Origin: Rubrivivax sp.
GTDB lineage: Bacteria > Pseudomonadota > Gammaproteobacteria > Burkholderiales > Burkholderiaceae
Assembly (NCBI GenBank): GCA_004211235.1
Contig: SEEY01000123.1
Coordinates: 1-8,805, forward strand
Length of the DNA: 8,805 nucleotides
Reading direction: 5' to 3'
Shown: piece by piece, positions 5,477 to 8,805 of the stretch
How positions within the stretch are numbered: the first letter of the stretch is position 1
Layout: each line of letters opens with the position of its first letter
Notes under the pieces: generated by a model
Databases searched by the model: none
What the model was told of the DNA's origin: nothing
Seen by the model: only the letters and a program-made list of their open reading frames with translations
Position numbers and translations under genes: made by a program

Positions 5477-7480
5477 ATGAAACCCCTGCGTCAACAGTTC
5501 CTGAGAAAGTGCCTCGGTATTTTCATGGCCACGGCGCTGCTGGCCTCGTCGGCCTTTTCACAGGTACCTGGGCCGGGCAGCCGCGAGGAGATCCTCACCC
5601 AACTCGAAAAGGTCGCCGACTATCAGATCACGGCCATGGCGGCGGGCTTGAACCCGATCAAGTCCGGCGAGGCCTATCCCGATCCCAAGGGCTGGGTGCA
5701 GGCGGCCCTGTTCGTCGGCCTGACGGAGCTGGCGGAGCGCAGTGCCAATCCCCGCTACCGCCAGCTCCTGTTGCAGCGCGGCGAGGCGAATCGATGGCAA
5801 TTGGCGCCGCGCAAGTATTTCGCCGACGACCAGGCCATGGGCCAGGCCTATCTCTGGGCGGCCAGGAATGGCGCCGGCCCGGCGGCGCTGGCGGGGGTCA
5901 GGGCGGAACTCGACGCCATTCTCGCCAAACCCTCCACGGTGCCGCTGGAATTCTCCGAGCACCGCGCCGGGGAAGGGGTCGATGCACTCGGCTGCCAGGC
6001 GCGCTGGTGCTGGTCGGATTCCCTCTTCATGGCGCCGTCAATCTGGCTGGAACTGAGTTTGCAGACGGGCGACGCGCGATATGCGAGCTTCGCGAAGAAT
6101 GAATTCCGTGCTGCCACGGAATATCTGTTCGATACCGACGAGGGTTTGTATTTCCGCGACTCCAGATTCTTCACGCGGCGCGATGCGCAAGGGCGCAAGG
6201 TGTTCTGGAGCCGCGGCGTGGGCTGGGCCTTCGCCGGCCTCGCCCGCATGATCGACCGGCTGCCCGAAGGCGACGCCGAGCGGGCGCACATGGTCACGGT
6301 GTTCCAGCGCATGGCCGCCCGCCTCAAGTCGCTGCAGAAAGAGGACGGCTACTGGGCGCCATCGCTGCTGGCCAACGGCCCCCAGACGCCGCCCGAATCC
6401 AGCGGCACGGGCTTCCACACCTACGGCCTGGCCTGGGGCATACAGCGTGGCCTGCTCGACCGGGCCGCGTACGAGCCGGCCGCGCGCAAGGGCTGGGCGG
6501 CGTTGCTGAAGGCGGTGCATGCGGACGGCAAGCTCGGCCATGTGCAGCGGGTGGGCGACCGGCCAGACGAGGTGGGCGCGGACGACACGCAGCTCTACGG
6601 CGTCGGCGCCTTCCTGCTCGCGGGCACGGCGATGGCGGACCTGTCCGCCGAGCTGGCGCCGCCGGCCTTCACGCAACGACTGCCGCGCGCGGTGGTGCGC
6701 CATGTGCCGGAGCGGGCCGACGACATCTTCTGGGAGAACGACCGCGTCGCCCACCGCATCTACGGTCCGGCGCTGCAGAAGATCGAGCCGCCGTCGGGCT
6801 CGGGCATCGACACCTGGGCCAAGAAGGTGCGCTGGCCCTTCATGGACCGGCAACTGAAGACGCCGCTGTATCACAACGACTACGGCGAGGGGCTGGACTA
6901 CTACAACGTGCGCGCCAGCCGCGGCGTGGGTGGCCTGGGTATCTGGCTCGACGACAAGCTCTGGACCTCGCGCAACTGGGCGAGCCACAAGGTGCTGAAG
7001 AGCGGTGGCGACGTGGCGTCCTTCCAGGTCGAGTACGCGCCGTGGCCGGTGGGCACCGCGCGCAAGGTCTGGGAGACGCGCACTTTCACGCTGCCGCTGG
7101 GCACGAACTTCACGCGCATGCAGTCGGTCATCCACTCGGACAGGCCGGGCGAGCTGATCGTCGCCATCGGCCTGGGCAAGGGCGCGACGGCGCCGGGCAA
7201 GGGCGTGCTGCTGGCCGACAAGGCGCTGGGCCTGCTCGCGCTCTGGGAGCCGACCGACCGTGCGCACGGCGCCATGGGCAACGTCGTGCGCGTGGACCCG
7301 ACGATGGTGGACGACATCGGCGGCGATGCCGACAACCACCTGATCCGCATCCGCGTGAAGCCCGGCGTGCCCTTCGTCTACTACATCGGCTCGACGTGGG
7401 ACCAGGGGCTGGACTTCCGCACGCGTGAGGCGTGGGAGGCCTACGTCACCGCCGAGAAGCTCAGCTTCGCGCCGCAATGA
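5477..7480 (+). CDS. Exported GH88/GH105-like unsaturated uronyl hydrolase fused to a DUF4861-like domain
   Basis: A 667-residue two-domain protein. The ATG at 5477 is chosen because it gives a good signal peptide (MKPLRQQFLRK, hydrophobic core, cleavage near AFS28-Q29), though its Shine-Dalgarno is weak. Residues about 38-386 look like the (alpha/alpha)6 barrel of GH88/GH105 enzymes, which remove the unsaturated uronic acid that lyases leave on pectin or glycosaminoglycan fragments. Supporting motifs are YFADDQAMGQAYLW (D118), WCWSDSLFMAP (D181, in the place of the catalytic Asp of YteR-type enzymes), FWSRGVGWAFAGLARM and ESSGTGFHTYGLAWG. Residues about 405-662 resemble DUF4861 (PERADDIFWENDRVAHRIYGP, SGIDTWAKKV, YHNDYGEGLDYYNV, SRGVGGLGIW), a family of unknown activity that I recall from polysaccharide-utilisation loci. 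It is first in the operon and overlaps the next gene by ATGA. The exact substrate is inferred; rhamnogalacturonan is most likely. Confidence 0.87.
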   Translation: MKPLRQQFLRKCLGIFMATALLASSAFSQVPGPGSREEILTQLEKVADYQITAMAAGLNPIKSGEAYPDPKGWVQAALFVGLTELAERSANPRYRQLLLQRGEANRWQLAPRKYFADDQAMGQAYLWAARNGAGPAALAGVRAELDAILAKPSTVPLEFSEHRAGEGVDALGCQARWCWSDSLFMAPSIWLELSLQTGDARYASFAKNEFRAATEYLFDTDEGLYFRDSRFFTRRDAQGRKVFWSRGVGWAFAGLARMIDRLPEGDAERAHMVTVFQRMAARLKSLQKEDGYWAPSLLANGPQTPPESSGTGFHTYGLAWGIQRGLLDRAAYEPAARKGWAALLKAVHADGKLGHVQRVGDRPDEVGADDTQLYGVGAFLLAGTAMADLSAELAPPAFTQRLPRAVVRHVPERADDIFWENDRVAHRIYGPALQKIEPPSGSGIDTWAKKVRWPFMDRQLKTPLYHNDYGEGLDYYNVRASRGVGGLGIWLDDKLWTSRNWASHKVLKSGGDVASFQVEYAPWPVGTARKVWETRTFTLPLGTNFTRMQSVIHSDRPGELIVAIGLGKGATAPGKGVLLADKALGLLALWEPTDRAHGAMGNVVRVDPTMVDDIGGDADNHLIRIRVKPGVPFVYYIGSTWDQGLDFRTREAWEAYVTAEKLSFAPQ

Positions 7481-8499
7481 CGATCCGCCGTCTGCTGGCC
7501 GCTGCCGCCGCGTTGGGTGCCTGCCAGGCCAGCCTCGCGGCCGAGGCTCCCACCGCCCTTGCAGCGCCGGCCACGCTGCCGGGTAAGGGTCTCGCCGAGC
7601 ATCCCTTCCTCTACTGCGGCGAATACGAGCACAACGCCGACCAGCAGACGCTTCACCTCGTCCGCAACGGTGTGGAGGTGTGGCGCCACGAGATCAAGTT
7701 CCGCGTCATGCGCGACGGCCGTCCGGACATCCAGGAGCTCGGCGACTGCAGCCTGCTGTCCAACGGCAACGTCATCTTCACCACGCGCTTCGGCGCCACC
7801 GAGATCGCGCCGGACAAGACCGTCGTCTGGCAATACTTCGGGCCGAGCGGTACGGAGATCCACTCGCTGCAGCCGCTCGGCCTGGACCGCGTGCTGCTGG
7901 CCCAGAACGGCAACCCGGCGCAGCTGCTGCTGATCGACAAGAAGCAGAACAAGGTCGAGCGGACGTTCAACGTGCCGGTCGGCAAGCCGGAGCAGGTGCA
8001 CGGCCAGCTGCGCCGCGCGCGGCTGACGAAAGCAGGCACCTACCTGATTGCCCACATGGACATGAACCAGGTGACCGAGTACGACGAGGGCGGCAAGGTG
8101 CTCTGGTCTGTCGAGGTCGAATCGCCCTGGGGCGCCGTGCGGCTGCGCAACGGCCACACGCTGGTGTCGTCGAACAAGGGCTTCGTGCGCGAGTTCGATC
8201 CGGCGGGCGCCGTCGTCTGGTCATTCACGCGGGCCGACGCCGCCCAGGCCGGTTATGACCTGCGCAATGTGCAGGAGGTCTCGCGACTGGACAACGGCAA
8301 CACCGTCGTCACGAACTGGGTGGCGGGCAGCGCCAGGCCGGCGCAGTGGCCGGCCACCGTGCAGGTGCTGGAGGTGACGCCGGACAAGCGCATCGTCTGG
8401 GCGCTGCGCGAGTGGAGCGCGCCCAATCTCGGGCCGGCCACCTCCATCCAGTTGCTGGACCAGCCCGGTCTGGTTGAAAACGGCGATCTGCAGCGATGA
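7477..8499 (+). CDS. Exported beta-propeller (PQQ/NHL-like) protein of the carbohydrate operon
   Basis: A 340-residue protein whose ATG overlaps the previous stop (ATGA at 7477-7480), implying coupled translation; an in-frame extension to 7432 exists but would overlap the hydrolase further and spoil the signal peptide. The N-terminus is a signal sequence (MTIRRLL, then Ala-rich). It ends either at a possible lipobox ALGAC with C16, giving a lipoprotein, or near SLAA22. The mature part shows repeated blade-like units of the form NGN/H plus a beta-strand, then xVW: LSNGNVIF with VVW116-118, VLW208-210, LRNGHTLV with VVW246-248, and LDNGNTVV with IVW306-308. This is a PQQ-like or NHL-like propeller of perhaps five or six blades. 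No catalytic residues are recognisable. Its place between two glycosidases suggests sugar binding or an unrecognised glycan-active enzyme, but that rests on context only. Confidence 0.85.
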   Translation: MTIRRLLAAAAALGACQASLAAEAPTALAAPATLPGKGLAEHPFLYCGEYEHNADQQTLHLVRNGVEVWRHEIKFRVMRDGRPDIQELGDCSLLSNGNVIFTTRFGATEIAPDKTVVWQYFGPSGTEIHSLQPLGLDRVLLAQNGNPAQLLLIDKKQNKVERTFNVPVGKPEQVHGQLRRARLTKAGTYLIAHMDMNQVTEYDEGGKVLWSVEVESPWGAVRLRNGHTLVSSNKGFVREFDPAGAVVWSFTRADAAQAGYDLRNVQEVSRLDNGNTVVTNWVAGSARPAQWPATVQVLEVTPDKRIVWALREWSAPNLGPATSIQLLDQPGLVENGDLQR

Positions 8500-8805
8500 C
8501 CCTGAAACTCTTCGTCCGCCTCGCCCTGTCGGCCTGGCTGCTGGCCGCGGCCACGGTGTTCGCCGCGCCGGCGCCGCGCACTGAAACGCTGATGCTCAGC
8601 GGCACCGGCCCCGACGACGCCGTGCCCTGGGACTTCACGATCGACGGCGGCATGCGTGCCGGCGAGAAGGCGCGAATCCCCGTGCCGACCAACTGGCAGC
8701 AGCAGGGCTTCGGCCATTACCAGTACGGCTACGACAAGGGCCCGCGCGCTGCCGATACGGGCACCTACCGCCACCGCTTCACGGTGCCGGCCGACTGGCA
8801 GGGCC
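8496..8805 (+). CDS. Glycoside hydrolase family 2-like enzyme, N-terminal part, 3'-truncated by window
   Basis: The first 103 residues are visible. The ATG overlaps the propeller stop as ATGA (8496-8499). A signal peptide (MTLKLFVRL, hydrophobic core, cleavage near VFA23) marks export. The mature start contains PWDFTIDGG, then IPVPTNWQQQGFGHYQYGYDKG and DTGTYRHRFTVPADWQG. The pattern of a P-x-NW(Q)xxGF, then Y-x-Y, then a GxYRxxFxVPxxW strand is that of the N-terminal sugar-binding jelly-roll domain of GH2 beta-galactosidases and beta-glucuronidases. The catalytic TIM barrel is beyond the window, so specificity and activity cannot be judged. In this operon a role in removing galactosyl or uronyl side groups from pectin fragments is plausible. 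Confidence 0.85.
   Translation, partial: MTLKLFVRLALSAWLLAAATVFAAPAPRTETLMLSGTGPDDAVPWDFTIDGGMRAGEKARIPVPTNWQQQGFGHYQYGYDKGPRAADTGTYRHRFTVPADWQG

Noticed and set aside
6038..7477. A 479-codon - strand open frame opposite the hydrolase gene.
   Set aside because: Composition is Arg/His/Val-rich with no signal or domain, and it is antisense to well-supported GH105/DUF4861 coding sequence.
1..8805. Searched for CRISPR repeats, tRNA or rRNA genes, insertion-sequence ends, transposase or integrase genes and phage attachment repeats.
   Set aside because: None was seen by eye. The window reads as chromosomal genes with no mobile-element signature.

Overview
The window is GC-rich, densely packed bacterial DNA. 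The GC-rich codon use, an HAE1-type RND pump, a divergent LysR/MFS pair and pectin-type carbohydrate genes all fit a betaproteobacterium of the Burkholderiales (Roseateles/Mitsuaria/Pelomonas-like). That placement is an inference from style and content; no 16S or other marker gene is present.

Left part (1-3762). The window opens inside the C-terminal third of an RND multidrug efflux permease on the + strand. It ends at 888 and is followed by a textbook intrinsic terminator (918-948). That terminator lies inside the 3' end of a small exported, cysteine-containing protein of unknown function on the - strand (908-1441). Upstream of it on the same strand, 32 bp away, is a LysR-type regulator (1474-2364). 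The regulator is divergent from a 14-TM-like MFS exporter (2437-3762) across a 72-bp shared control region.

Middle part (3797-5125). Two - strand genes lie 30 bp apart: an exported HELGH-motif protein that is probably a zinc metallopeptidase (4433-5125, GTG start with a strong Shine-Dalgarno), then a compact DEDDy 3'-5' exonuclease (3797-4402). The exonuclease is convergent with the MFS gene.

Right part (5126-8805). A 351-bp divergent intergenic region holds an 18-bp perfect inverted repeat and other short palindromes. It is followed by a + strand operon for exported carbohydrate-active proteins: a GH88/GH105-like unsaturated-uronyl hydrolase fused to a DUF4861-like domain (5477-7480), a secreted or lipid-anchored beta-propeller protein (7477-8499), and the start of a glycoside hydrolase family 2-like enzyme (8496 to beyond the window). 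Both junctions are ATGA stop/start overlaps, so the three products are probably translated together. The likely job is breaking down pectin-derived oligosaccharides (rhamnogalacturonan or a related uronate-containing glycan) outside the cytoplasm. This operon is the most interesting part of the window. The DUF4861 domain and the propeller are the pieces whose roles are least clear.
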